Positions 1 through 8,154 of a stretch of DNA of 64,000 bases are shown here, piece by piece (positions within the stretch are counted from its first letter, which is position 1; every line of letters begins with the position of its first letter). Under the pieces are notes generated by a model that saw only the letters and a list, made by a program, of their open reading frames with translations, had not been told where the DNA came from and ran no database searches. The position numbers and the translations under genes were made by a program. The stretch comes from Mucilaginibacter gotjawali (lineage in GTDB: Bacteria; Bacteroidota; Bacteroidia; Sphingobacteriales; Sphingobacteriaceae), in NCBI RefSeq assembly GCF_002355435.1, contig NZ_AP017313.1, positions 6,262,001 to 6,326,000 of the forward strand, read 5' to 3'.

Positions 1-855
1 GTTGTACCGCGCAGCACCGTGGCTGCTACCTACACCGCTATTATTGCTGACTTGCAGCAGGCCGCAACTTTATTGAAAAACAATACCGACCGCAACCCCA
101 ATTATATTAACCCGGCAATTGTAAATGCTTTACTGGCGCGGGTGTATTTGTATGAAAAGGATTATACCAATGCTGCCAAATATGCAACGCTGGTTATCAA
201 TGACGGGGCTTATGCGGTGCTTGATAAAAACAATTTTACCAATATTTACACCTCGCATAACAGCAAGGAGTCTGTTTTTGAGCTACCATTTAACCAGCAA
301 AACCAAAGCGAATATAATGCCACCACATATGCCCGCCCGGATGCGGCTTCAACAGAGGTTTTATTTCTTTTAAACCCCGACTTACAAGTATTTTTTGAAA
401 GCCGTCCCGGTGATTTACGATACAATTTGGTGGATACTCTCAACCCTAACGGCTACCTCCGTACCCTTAAATACAGCAGCGATATCAAGCAAAAGGATAA
501 CTCTGCTCTGGTGATCCGCATTTCAGAAATGTATTTGATCAGGGCCGAAGCATTAGGCCGAGGTGAGGGGCTTGCAGATGTAAATATGATCAGGACCAAT
601 CGCGGCCTGGCAGCGCTAAGCAGCGAAGATGTGCCGGATGATGCCACGTATGCTCAGGTAGTGTCGGACGAGAACAGGGCAGAATTCAATTTTGAAGGCC
701 ACCGTTATTTCGACCTCGCAAGGACCGGACAAGTAGTAAATATATTAACCCCTTTAACAAGTTTAACTGTAACCATAGCCAATTCATGTTACCCGATACC
801 TTTAAGAGAGATCAGCGCGACAGGAGGCACTGTAGTTCAAAACCCGGGATACTAA
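1..855 (+). CDS. SusD/RagB-family outer-membrane lipoprotein, C-terminal part (5' truncated by window)
   Basis: The frame is open from base 1 to the TAA at 853-855, so the gene begins outside the window and the GTG at 19 need not be its start. The roughly 280 visible residues show TPR-like helices (NPAIVNALLARVYLYEKDY) and the SusD C-terminal signature (RISEMYLIRAEA, then ENRAEFNFEGHRYFDLAR). SusD proteins sit on the outer membrane over a SusC TonB-dependent porin and capture oligosaccharides or other nutrients. The partner SusC would be expected upstream, outside the window. The family call is firm; the substrate cannot be read. Confidence 0.9.
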   Translation, partial: VVPRSTVAATYTAIIADLQQAATLLKNNTDRNPNYINPAIVNALLARVYLYEKDYTNAAKYATLVINDGAYAVLDKNNFTNIYTSHNSKESVFELPFNQQNQSEYNATTYARPDAASTEVLFLLNPDLQVFFESRPGDLRYNLVDTLNPNGYLRTLKYSSDIKQKDNSALVIRISEMYLIRAEALGRGEGLADVNMIRTNRGLAALSSEDVPDDATYAQVVSDENRAEFNFEGHRYFDLARTGQVVNILTPLTSLTVTIANSCYPIPLREISATGGTVVQNPGY

Positions 856-871
856 ATAATTAGCGAATGGG

Positions 872-966
872 TGAATTAGTGATTTAGTGAATGGGACAAT
901 TCGAGGTACTGGAAGGACCATCAATAAACATTCAAAACTTCTTCAATTCACTAAATCACTAATTCA
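872..966. repeat. Intergenic inverted repeat, 21-bp perfect arms
   Basis: Arm 872-892 (TGAATTAGTGATTTAGTGAA plus T) is the exact reverse complement of 946-966, with a 53-bp loop. Inside the arms the short word GTGAATTAGTGA is itself repetitive. It lies directly after the SusD stop, so the RNA could form a hairpin end, but there is no T-run. It looks like a small dispersed intergenic repeat. Confidence 0.8.
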
Positions 967-989
967 ATAATTCACCAATTATAAAAAAG

Positions 990-2549
990 ATGGCACATTA
1001 CCCCATTGCCCGTTTATTACGATCTGCCTTCTGCTCAGCTATGAGCGAAGACAAACAAGCAGCTGAATTATATAACGAATACAGCGATAGCCGCCGCAAG
1101 TTTTTAAAACAAATGGCGATCACTGCAGGCGCAGCTGCACTTACGCCTGGTATACTGAGCCTTTCTTCGTGCGGAAAAAGCAGCGAAGGGAGCATAGCGA
1201 TCATTGGCGCCGGGATCGCTGGTTTAAATGCAGCGTACCAGTTACAAAAAGCAGATATTAAATCCACCATATACGAAGCATCTGATCGGATCGGCGGCCG
1301 GATGTTTACCCTAAGGGATGAATTTGGCAAAGGGCTTACGACGGATATCGGCGGTGAATTTGTTGACACAACCCACACAGATATTCTTCAACTGACTAAT
1401 GAGCTCGGCCTGTCTTTGTACGACCTGAGAAAAGATGAACTGGCGCGCAAAACTTTTTATTTCGGCGGTAAGCGCTATAATGAAGACGACCTGAAGGCGG
1501 CGCTAAAGCCTTTTGTAGCTCAGTTGGTTAAGGATATTAAATCATTACCCGACATCATTAGCTATAAAGCTGCTGCCCAATTTGAACACCTCGACAAACA
1601 AACCATCACCGGATACCTTTCAGCTATCGGAATTAAAGGGTGGCTATTTGACTTTTTGAATGTTACGCTCACGCGCGAATATGGCATGGAAGCCTCCGTC
1701 CAGTCGGCCGTTAATTTCCTCATTATGTTTGAAGCGCCGAAAGAAGCCGAAAAAGGTTATGCGCTGTTCGGTTCGGATCATGAAGTATTTAAGATACAAG
1801 GCGGAAGCAGTACTTTAACCGATGCTATATATCAAAAAGTAAAAGGATCGGTAAAAACTGGTTATACATTAAAATCGATCAGTAAAGCCGATGACAAAGG
1901 CTATAATCTCGAATTTGACAACCAGGGGACTGCGGCTACTGTTCAGGCCGACCATGTAATCATCGCTATTCCGTTTACCATGCTCCGATTGGTCAGGATC
2001 GATGTACCATTTCCTGCCGAAAAAACAAAATGTATCAACGAAATCGGGTACGGCAACAGCAGTAAATTTATTGTGGGCGTTAAAAATGGCAAACCATGGC
2101 GGCTGCACGGTCAACAGGGCTATACATTTACCGACTTATTTTTTGGCTGCGGATGGGATAGCAGCCAGATGCAATCGGATACCGAAGGCAGCTTTACTAT
2201 TTTTGGCGGCGGTAATTTTAGCGATAAGGTAAAAGACGCCAGCCTCGACGACCTGAAAAACAAGATCGTTCCCGAACTGAATGCCATATTTCCAGGTATG
2301 GATAAGGCATATACCGGTAAAAATACCAAATTCTGCTGGAGCGAAAATCCCTATTCAAAAGCGGGATACAGCTCATTTAAAGCCGGGCAATGGAGCACTT
2401 TGGCAGGCTGGGAAGGCGTACCGGTTGGGGAAATTTACTTTGCCGGCGAACATGTAAGCCGCGAATTTCAGGGCTACATGAACGGGGGTGCACAAACGGG
2501 CCGGGTCGCAGCAGAAATGCTGATGAAATCATTGGCGGGGAATGGGTGA
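990..2549 (+). CDS. Flavin monoamine oxidase-family protein, Tat-exported lipoprotein
   Basis: Oxidative deamination of an amine using FAD is the family reaction. The N-terminus has a twin-arginine signal (RRKFLK, residues 35-40), a hydrophobic stretch and a lipobox ending at Cys61 (LSLSSC), so the folded flavoprotein is probably exported by Tat and lipid-anchored. The dinucleotide-binding motif GAGIAG is at 73-78, followed by YEASDRIGGRM. The C-terminal FAD motif GEIYFAGEHVSREFQGYMNG is intact. A second in-frame ATG at 1041 still leaves the Tat signal complete, so the start may be there. It precedes aminotransferase and aldehyde dehydrogenase genes, consistent with amine catabolism; the substrate is unknown. 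Confidence 0.87.
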   Translation: MAHYPIARLLRSAFCSAMSEDKQAAELYNEYSDSRRKFLKQMAITAGAAALTPGILSLSSCGKSSEGSIAIIGAGIAGLNAAYQLQKADIKSTIYEASDRIGGRMFTLRDEFGKGLTTDIGGEFVDTTHTDILQLTNELGLSLYDLRKDELARKTFYFGGKRYNEDDLKAALKPFVAQLVKDIKSLPDIISYKAAAQFEHLDKQTITGYLSAIGIKGWLFDFLNVTLTREYGMEASVQSAVNFLIMFEAPKEAEKGYALFGSDHEVFKIQGGSSTLTDAIYQKVKGSVKTGYTLKSISKADDKGYNLEFDNQGTAATVQADHVIIAIPFTMLRLVRIDVPFPAEKTKCINEIGYGNSSKFIVGVKNGKPWRLHGQQGYTFTDLFFGCGWDSSQMQSDTEGSFTIFGGGNFSDKVKDASLDDLKNKIVPELNAIFPGMDKAYTGKNTKFCWSENPYSKAGYSSFKAGQWSTLAGWEGVPVGEIYFAGEHVSREFQGYMNGGAQTGRVAAEMLMKSLAGNG

Positions 2550-2609
2550 GGACGGCGCTGTACCAGATAAATAATTAATGATTGTGAAGAATATCTAAAT
2601 TTTGTTAAA

Positions 2610-3059
2610 ATGCAATTATCCGAAAATAATGCGATTGCACTTTTGCTAGATCTTAACGAGGATATCGAAGAGTATGCTGATTGCGCTGTGAAAAATGTCA
2701 TCGTGGACAAAAACTTCGAATACCTCAATTATCCGCCTAATTGTGGCTTTAGTGATTTAGAAAAGGAAGAGCTACATAAACTTGATAATAACCCACATCT
2801 TAAAAATGCATTGAGAAAGATTATTGCAGATAGCAGTGCAGGCGTGATTTTTAATATGCTGAATTTACTTGACGGCACAGGATCTCCGAAAAAAATGTAT
2901 AAAGAATGGACCGGTGTGCAACTTGTGAATGAAGAACCTGAAAATGACAGTGAATCTTTTGCCGGTACACTTCATGACTATCTGTTTGAAACCTATTGGA
3001 CATGGAAAAAAATAAGGGACGATAAAGACTGGAAACTTGACACGCTGGAAGAAAATTAG
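2610..3059 (+). CDS. Hypothetical acidic cytosolic protein, 149 aa
   Basis: I do not recognise this protein. It is rich in Asp and Glu, has no signal peptide or membrane segment, and looks mostly helical, with an aromatic C-terminal part (YLFETYWTWKKIRDDKDW). The ATG at 2610 follows an AT-rich leader. It lies between the amine oxidase and the first aminotransferase on the same strand, but nothing in it suggests a catabolic role. Acidic proteins of this size in Bacteroidota include many orphan and immunity-like proteins; that is only a remark, not an assignment. Confidence 0.6.
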   Translation: MQLSENNAIALLLDLNEDIEEYADCAVKNVIVDKNFEYLNYPPNCGFSDLEKEELHKLDNNPHLKNALRKIIADSSAGVIFNMLNLLDGTGSPKKMYKEWTGVQLVNEEPENDSESFAGTLHDYLFETYWTWKKIRDDKDWKLDTLEEN

Positions 3060-3080
3060 AATAGTTTTATTCGAATTAAT

Positions 3081-3116
3081 AATCGGTGAAATCAATTATA
3101 TAAATCGGTGAAATCA
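3081..3116 (+). repeat. Tandem pair of 14-bp intergenic repeat AATCGGTGAAATCA
   Basis: Two exact copies, at 3081-3094 and 3103-3116, are 22 bp apart. They end two bases before the ATG of the aminotransferase at 3119. The same 14-mer pair occurs again before the transporter at 5976. Confidence 0.85.
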
Positions 3117-3118
3117 AA

Positions 3119-4462
3119 ATGACAAATAGTAAAGAAATATTAGCGAGAAGGAGGCAGTTTGTACCGGATGCGATTGGCATATTCAATCCGTCAACTGCAG
3201 TAAGTGCAAAAGGCGCGGTGATCATTGACGCAGATGGGCAGGAAATGATCGATTTTGCCGGCGGGATCGGCGTGGTGAACGCCGGCCATTGCCCGGAGCC
3301 GGTTGTTAAAGCCATTGCCGACCAGGCTGCGAAACTGATCCACTGCAGTTTTAATGTGGCCACTTACGATCTGTATATGCAGGTTGCCGAAAAACTGGTG
3401 AGCCTGTTTCCGCATGGTGATCATACTAAAGTGATGCTAACTAACTCCGGCGCCGAAAGCGTGGAGAATGCCATCAAAATAGCCCGCCAGGCAACCGGCA
3501 GGCCCGCCATAATTTGTTATGGCGGCGCTTTTCACGGTCGCACCATGATGAGCATGACGCTTACTTCTAAAGTGGGATACAAACTGGGCTGCGGGCCATT
3601 CGCACCCGAAGTTTACCGCATCCCCTTCCCTGATTATTACCATGATCCGAGGGGCGCAAACCTTGATGAATTTTCGGATCATCACCTCCGCGAACTGGAA
3701 GACTTTTTTCATACCAATGTACCGGCCTCACAGGTAGCGGCTATTATAATGGAGCCCGTGCAGGGCGAAGGCGGATTTAACGTCGTTCCCAAAAAATACA
3801 TGGAAGGCCTGCGCACTGTTTGCGACAAGTATGGCATATTACTCATTTTAGATGAAGTACAAAGCGGTTTCGGCCGTACCGGTAAATGGGCCGCTTACCA
3901 GCATTATGAGGTAACGCCTGATATATCTACCTGGGCAAAAAGCATGGGCAGTGGTATGCCGATTGGAGCCGTGATCGGTAAAGCACACATTATGGATGCC
4001 TGCAAACCTTCTACCATCGGCGGCACTTACCCGGGCAACCCGGTTTGCTGCGCGGCATCGCTGGCTACGCTCAATTATATGGAAGAGATCGATATCAATG
4101 CACTGGGCGAAAAAGTGGGTAATATCGTCAGGAAACGATTCAACAGCTTTAATAAACAATTCAGCGCCATAGGCGACGTGCGCGGCCTTGGCGCAATGAT
4201 GGCTTTTGAACTGGTAAAAAATAACGACCCACATCAACCTGATGCCGACCTGTGTAAAAAACTCATCAGCTATTGTGCCGATCATGGGTTAATCGTCATC
4301 AATGCCGGGATCAACGGCAATATCATCAGGATCTTAAGCCCGCTGGTGATAGAAGAAAGTTTATTGAATAAAGGACTCGATATAATAGAAGCTGGCTTGA
4401 CCCATTTATGCGGTGAGCCTGTTAACGAATCAAAAATGGAGATCAGTGATGTCAGTAAATAA
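3119..4462 (+). CDS. Class III (omega-amino acid) aminotransferase, probably 4-aminobutyrate transaminase-like
   Basis: A PLP enzyme expected to move the omega-amino group of GABA or a related amine to 2-oxoglutarate. Family motifs are clear: NSGAESVENAIKIAR near residue 106, GGAFHGRTMMSMTLTS for cofactor binding, IMEPVQGEGG, LILDEVQSGFGRTGK, and the Schiff-base lysine in TWAKSMGSGMPIG. The length of 447 aa is normal. The next gene, an aldehyde dehydrogenase, starts 14 bp before this stop, so the two are translationally coupled and should handle consecutive steps, such as GABA to succinate semialdehyde to succinate. Exact substrate inferred from context. Confidence 0.88.
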   Translation: MTNSKEILARRRQFVPDAIGIFNPSTAVSAKGAVIIDADGQEMIDFAGGIGVVNAGHCPEPVVKAIADQAAKLIHCSFNVATYDLYMQVAEKLVSLFPHGDHTKVMLTNSGAESVENAIKIARQATGRPAIICYGGAFHGRTMMSMTLTSKVGYKLGCGPFAPEVYRIPFPDYYHDPRGANLDEFSDHHLRELEDFFHTNVPASQVAAIIMEPVQGEGGFNVVPKKYMEGLRTVCDKYGILLILDEVQSGFGRTGKWAAYQHYEVTPDISTWAKSMGSGMPIGAVIGKAHIMDACKPSTIGGTYPGNPVCCAASLATLNYMEEIDINALGEKVGNIVRKRFNSFNKQFSAIGDVRGLGAMMAFELVKNNDPHQPDADLCKKLISYCADHGLIVINAGINGNIIRILSPLVIEESLLNKGLDIIEAGLTHLCGEPVNESKMEISDVSK

Positions 4463-5888
4463 ACAATTTATCAATGGGGTTTGGGTAGATGCGGTCGATG
4501 GCCATGAAATCTCCCTGGTTAACCCGGCTACCGAAGAAGTGCTAAGCAGGATCAGTTTCGGGAACGGCAAAGATGCCATTTTAGCTATTGATGCCGCAGA
4601 TGCGGCCTTCAAAACCTGGAGCAAAACCACCCCATATTATCGTGCCGAAATATTAAAAAAAGCAGCCAATTATTTACGGGAGAACCTGGATAAAATAGCA
4701 CACGATATGGTGCTTGAAAGCGGGAAACCTTTATTGGAGGCCCGCGGTGAATGGACCGTAGCTGCCAATTTATTTGAATGGTATGCCGAAGAAGGTAAAC
4801 GGGCCTACGGCAAAGTGATCCCAACCAACAGGGTGGATAAACGGAGCTCCGTTATCCTGCAGCCAATGGGCGTTATCGGTGTGATTACTGCCTGGAATTT
4901 CCCGGCATATAACCCGGCAAGGGCCTGGGCGGCAGCATTGGCTGCGGGCTGTACGGTGGTTGCCAAACCATCGGAAGATACGCCACTATCAGCTTATCAT
5001 CTGGTAAATGCGCTTTCAGCCGCAGGCTTGCCCCCCGGTGTATTGAACCTGGTAATTGCCGAAGCATCGCCGGTGGGCGATGCGATGTTGCATGACAAAC
5101 GGGTAAAAAAGATTAGTTTTACCGGCAGCACCCGCGTAGGCAAAATCCTAATGGATGGCGCCAGCCGTACCCATACCAAACTCTCGCTGGAGTTGGGCGG
5201 CAACGCCCCTGTTGTCATTTTTGATGACGTGGATGTGGACGAAGTTGCCAAAGCGGCAGCCATCGCCCGCTTTCGTAACAACGGGCAGGTTTGTGTAGCG
5301 CCGCAACGCTTTTATATCCATAAAAACATTTACGACCAGTTTGCCGAATCGGTTAAAAAATATGTATCCCTGTTAAAAGTAGGCAGCGGCTTTGAAGAAG
5401 GCGTAAACGTTGGCCCGCTTATTACAGGCAAGCAACGGGACAGTGTATTTGATTTACTGGAAAAAACAAGGATCGAAAAGGCGGAAGTACTCACCGGCGG
5501 CCACCGGCCCCATCATTTGGATAAAGGCTATTTTATCCAGCCTGCAGTTGTGGCAAACCTTAATCAGTCATCCACCCTGGCACGCCACGAAATTTTTGGG
5601 CCAGTGTTACCACTGTTCAGGTTTGATGATTTGGAAGATGCGCTGCATAAAGCCAATGATACCGAATACGGCCTGGCGGCTTATGCCTTCACCAACAATT
5701 TAAAAACAGCCATTAAAGTATCCGAAGGTTTGGAATTTGGCATCGTAGGCATCAACGAATGGGCCCCGCATGGCACTGAGTTGCCCTTTGGCGGCTGGAA
5801 ATACAGCGGCCAGGGCCACGAAAGCGGCAGCGAAGGACTTTATGAATATATGGAGAAGAAATTAATAAGCATCGGAGGAATTGTTTAA
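4449..5888 (+). CDS. NAD(P)-dependent aldehyde dehydrogenase, succinate-semialdehyde dehydrogenase type
   Basis: Oxidises an aldehyde to the acid, most likely the semialdehyde made by the aminotransferase encoded just upstream. The catalytic Glu248 (SLELGG) and Cys282 (NNGQVCVAPQRF) are present, as are the NAD-site motifs AWNFPAYNPARAW and SFTGSTRVGK. I chose the ATG at 4449 over the frame-extending ATG at 4413 because it gives MSVNKQFINGVW, a normal ALDH N-terminus, and a 479-aa protein. It overlaps the previous gene by 14 bp. Bacteroidota GabD-like enzymes fit well, but aminobutyraldehyde or glutarate semialdehyde are possible substrates. Confidence 0.87.
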   Translation: MSVNKQFINGVWVDAVDGHEISLVNPATEEVLSRISFGNGKDAILAIDAADAAFKTWSKTTPYYRAEILKKAANYLRENLDKIAHDMVLESGKPLLEARGEWTVAANLFEWYAEEGKRAYGKVIPTNRVDKRSSVILQPMGVIGVITAWNFPAYNPARAWAAALAAGCTVVAKPSEDTPLSAYHLVNALSAAGLPPGVLNLVIAEASPVGDAMLHDKRVKKISFTGSTRVGKILMDGASRTHTKLSLELGGNAPVVIFDDVDVDEVAKAAAIARFRNNGQVCVAPQRFYIHKNIYDQFAESVKKYVSLLKVGSGFEEGVNVGPLITGKQRDSVFDLLEKTRIEKAEVLTGGHRPHHLDKGYFIQPAVVANLNQSSTLARHEIFGPVLPLFRFDDLEDALHKANDTEYGLAAYAFTNNLKTAIKVSEGLEFGIVGINEWAPHGTELPFGGWKYSGQGHESGSEGLYEYMEKKLISIGGIV

Positions 5889-5931
5889 GTCCGGAGTCTT
5901 GAGTCGAAAATCTTAATTCATAACCAATTAC

Positions 5932-5965
5932 AATCGGTGAAATCAAAAAGTAATCGGTGAAATCA
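5932..5965 (+). repeat. Second tandem pair of AATCGGTGAAATCA
   Basis: Exact copies at 5932-5945 and 5952-5965 are 20 bp apart, just before the transporter ATG at 5976. They repeat the arrangement seen before the gene at 3119. Upstream, 5886-5915 carries a fragment resembling the AGTCCGGA-type repeat found at 8028. Confidence 0.85.
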
Positions 5966-5975
5966 AAAAAAATAT

Positions 5976-7349
5976 ATGGCATACGGCCCAATAGCATTAA
6001 TACCACCGGCAGTAGTTATTATACTGGCCATCAAGCAAAAAACCTCGTTTGAGCCTTTGCTGATCGGCTGCCTGGTTGGCTATGCGATCATTGGCTTTCA
6101 CGACAAAACCAACTTCTTTACCAATTTCGTTGATTCGTTTGAGGGGGTAATGGGCAAGTCTGATTCGGTATGGGTGATATTGGTATGTGGTTTGTATGGT
6201 TCATTAATCGGTTTAATGGTACGCAGTGGCGGTACGATGAAATTTGGCGAATGGGCCTTAAAAAGAATCAAAACCAAACGGAGCGCTCTCATGGGTGCAT
6301 GGTTCCTGGGCTTGTTTATTTTTCTGGATGATTATTTAAGCGCACTTACCGTTGGTATTTCGATGCGGAAGATCACCGATGCGTTTAAGATCCCCCGCGA
6401 AAAGCTGGCCTATATTGTAAATACCACCGCCCCACCCTGGTGTGTAATTGTTCCCATCTCCACGTGGACCATCTTTATCGGCAATATCCTCGAAACATCA
6501 CATGTCGCTGCAAAAGGCCAGGGATTGGTGACCTACTGGAAGATGATCCCTTTTGTATCTTATGGCTATGTGTCCGTGTTGATTATTCCATTATTTATTT
6601 ATGGGCTTCTGCCATGGTTTGGCAAAATGAAAGCGGCTGATATCCGTGCTGAAGAAACCGGGCAACTAACCGCTTCCGAGTTCAGCGATACCGCGTCTTT
6701 GGACATCAGCGCCATGAACCCCGGAAAGCCCTCCAAAGTGATCTATTTTTTACTGCCGATCATTGTATTACTGGCTGCAACTATATTTTTTAATATCGAT
6801 GCCTTAAAGGGGGTAATGGTGGCCGTTGCGTTTACATTTATTTACTACCTGCTGATCAAACTCGGGTCGTTCAGGCAATTATCCGAAACCATGTTCGGCG
6901 GCTTCAGCAGTATGCTTTATGCCCTGGCCATCTTAATGATGAGCTATGTGCTGAAAGATGTAAACGATAAGATGGGGCTTACCCAATATGTTTTACACGC
7001 CGCATCGCCTTACCTCAATAAAGAATTTTTGCCGGTTATTGTGTTCGTTTCGCTTTCGCTGATCTCCGTTACTACGGGTTCATCATGGGGTTTATACGCT
7101 ATCGCGATCCCGCTGGTAGTGCCATTGGCCCAGCACTTTGGTTCCAATGTTTTATTGAATTGCGGTGCGGTCATCAGCGCCGGGGTATTCGGTGCCAATG
7201 CGTGCCTGTACTCCGATGCTACCGTGCTTACCGCGCAAAGTACAGAGTGTAATAACCTGGATCATGGCCTATCGCAACTGCCTTACGCCACCATCGCTTT
7301 TGCACTATCATCAGTTGTTTACATCATAATGGGTTTTACCATCCATTAA
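5976..7349 (+). CDS. NhaC-family Na+/H+ antiporter-type transporter
   Basis: A polytopic inner-membrane protein of 457 aa with about 11-12 hydrophobic segments. Family features include FIFLDDYLSALTVGISMR, NTTAPPWCVIVPISTW and TTGSSWGLYAIAIPLVVPLA. NhaC-type carriers exchange Na+ and H+, and relatives transport amino or organic acids. Its place between catabolic enzymes suggests that it imports the amine or amino acid substrate, or exchanges product; this is inference. The ATG follows the repeat pair directly. Confidence 0.85.
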   Translation: MAYGPIALIPPAVVIILAIKQKTSFEPLLIGCLVGYAIIGFHDKTNFFTNFVDSFEGVMGKSDSVWVILVCGLYGSLIGLMVRSGGTMKFGEWALKRIKTKRSALMGAWFLGLFIFLDDYLSALTVGISMRKITDAFKIPREKLAYIVNTTAPPWCVIVPISTWTIFIGNILETSHVAAKGQGLVTYWKMIPFVSYGYVSVLIIPLFIYGLLPWFGKMKAADIRAEETGQLTASEFSDTASLDISAMNPGKPSKVIYFLLPIIVLLAATIFFNIDALKGVMVAVAFTFIYYLLIKLGSFRQLSETMFGGFSSMLYALAILMMSYVLKDVNDKMGLTQYVLHAASPYLNKEFLPVIVFVSLSLISVTTGSSWGLYAIAIPLVVPLAQHFGSNVLLNCGAVISAGVFGANACLYSDATVLTAQSTECNNLDHGLSQLPYATIAFALSSVVYIIMGFTIH

Positions 7350-7362
7350 TTAAAATATTACA

Positions 7363-8022
7363 ATGCATACCATTATCAAAAACTATTGCATTACAACAAG
7401 CTCCGGCCTGGTGGTACAAAACACCCGGCGGGAACATGCAGCGCAGCTGGAGGAGTTGCAGCGGGTGGTATTCCCCACACTTGCCGAAGATGAGCTGATC
7501 TTAAGGCAACACTACCTGCGGCACCTGGAAATATTCCCCCAGGGCCAGTTTGTGATCACCGATAAAGACAGGGTGATTGGAATGACCACCACTATGCGCT
7601 GTACTTTCAACATGTCAAACCATCACCACACCTTTAAAGAAACCTTTGCAGGCGGCTGGATGACCAATCACGAACCCGATGGCGACTGGCTCTATGGCCT
7701 GGACATTGGCGTACATCCGGATTATCGCGGGCAGGGGCTGGCACGGTTGCTTTACAGGGCAAGGCACGAGGTTGCCCGCCAGCTGGGGTTGAAAGGGCAG
7801 ATTACGGTTGGGATGATGAGTGGTTACGGCTGGGTAAGCGAATCAATGACCGGCGAACAATATTATGCTGAATTAATTGCCGGCAAAAGAACCGACCCCA
7901 CCATCACCCCGCAAATGAAGATCGGATTTGAGCCTATAGCGTTAATACCCGATTACCTTACGGACCCTGTTTGCGGCAATTATGGGGTATTGATAAAACT
8001 GGATATTGATAAGGACGTGTGA
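7363..8022 (+). CDS. GNAT-family N-acetyltransferase
   Basis: A 219-aa acetyl-CoA-dependent acyltransferase. The motif A pyrophosphate loop is visible as DIGVHPDYRGQGLARLL (RxxGxG type), followed by the expected helix. The start ATG is 13 bp after the transporter stop, so it is probably co-transcribed. GNAT enzymes in amine-degradation clusters may acetylate polyamines or amino acids, but the acceptor cannot be read here. Confidence 0.85.
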   Translation: MHTIIKNYCITTSSGLVVQNTRREHAAQLEELQRVVFPTLAEDELILRQHYLRHLEIFPQGQFVITDKDRVIGMTTTMRCTFNMSNHHHTFKETFAGGWMTNHEPDGDWLYGLDIGVHPDYRGQGLARLLYRARHEVARQLGLKGQITVGMMSGYGWVSESMTGEQYYAELIAGKRTDPTITPQMKIGFEPIALIPDYLTDPVCGNYGVLIKLDIDKDV

Positions 8023-8027
8023 AAAGA

Positions 8028-8142
8028 AGTCCGGAAGTCGGAAAAGTCCGAAAGAAAAAGTTTATTAAATAGTTATTTGAACAAAAAACAACGAATAAAA
8101 TTATACCATTTTAATCTTCCGGACTTTTCGGACTTCCGGACT
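8028..8142. repeat. Imperfect inverted repeat built from AGTCCGGAAGTC words
   Basis: The left arm 8028-8054 pairs with the right arm 8116-8142 at 25 of 27 positions, with a 61-bp loop. Within each arm the word (A)GTCCG(G)AA is repeated. It fills the space between the GNAT stop and the aminotransferase ATG. It could fold into a strong RNA hairpin and separate the two transcripts. It resembles a dispersed intergenic repeat or a MITE-like unit; no transposase is near. Confidence 0.8.
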
Positions 8143-8154
8143 AAACAAACAACC

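Noticed and set aside
8077..8154. N-terminal extension of the second aminotransferase from TTG 8077
   Set aside because: The added residues are encoded by the inverted repeat at 8116-8142 and do not belong to the family; ATG 8155 is the normal start.
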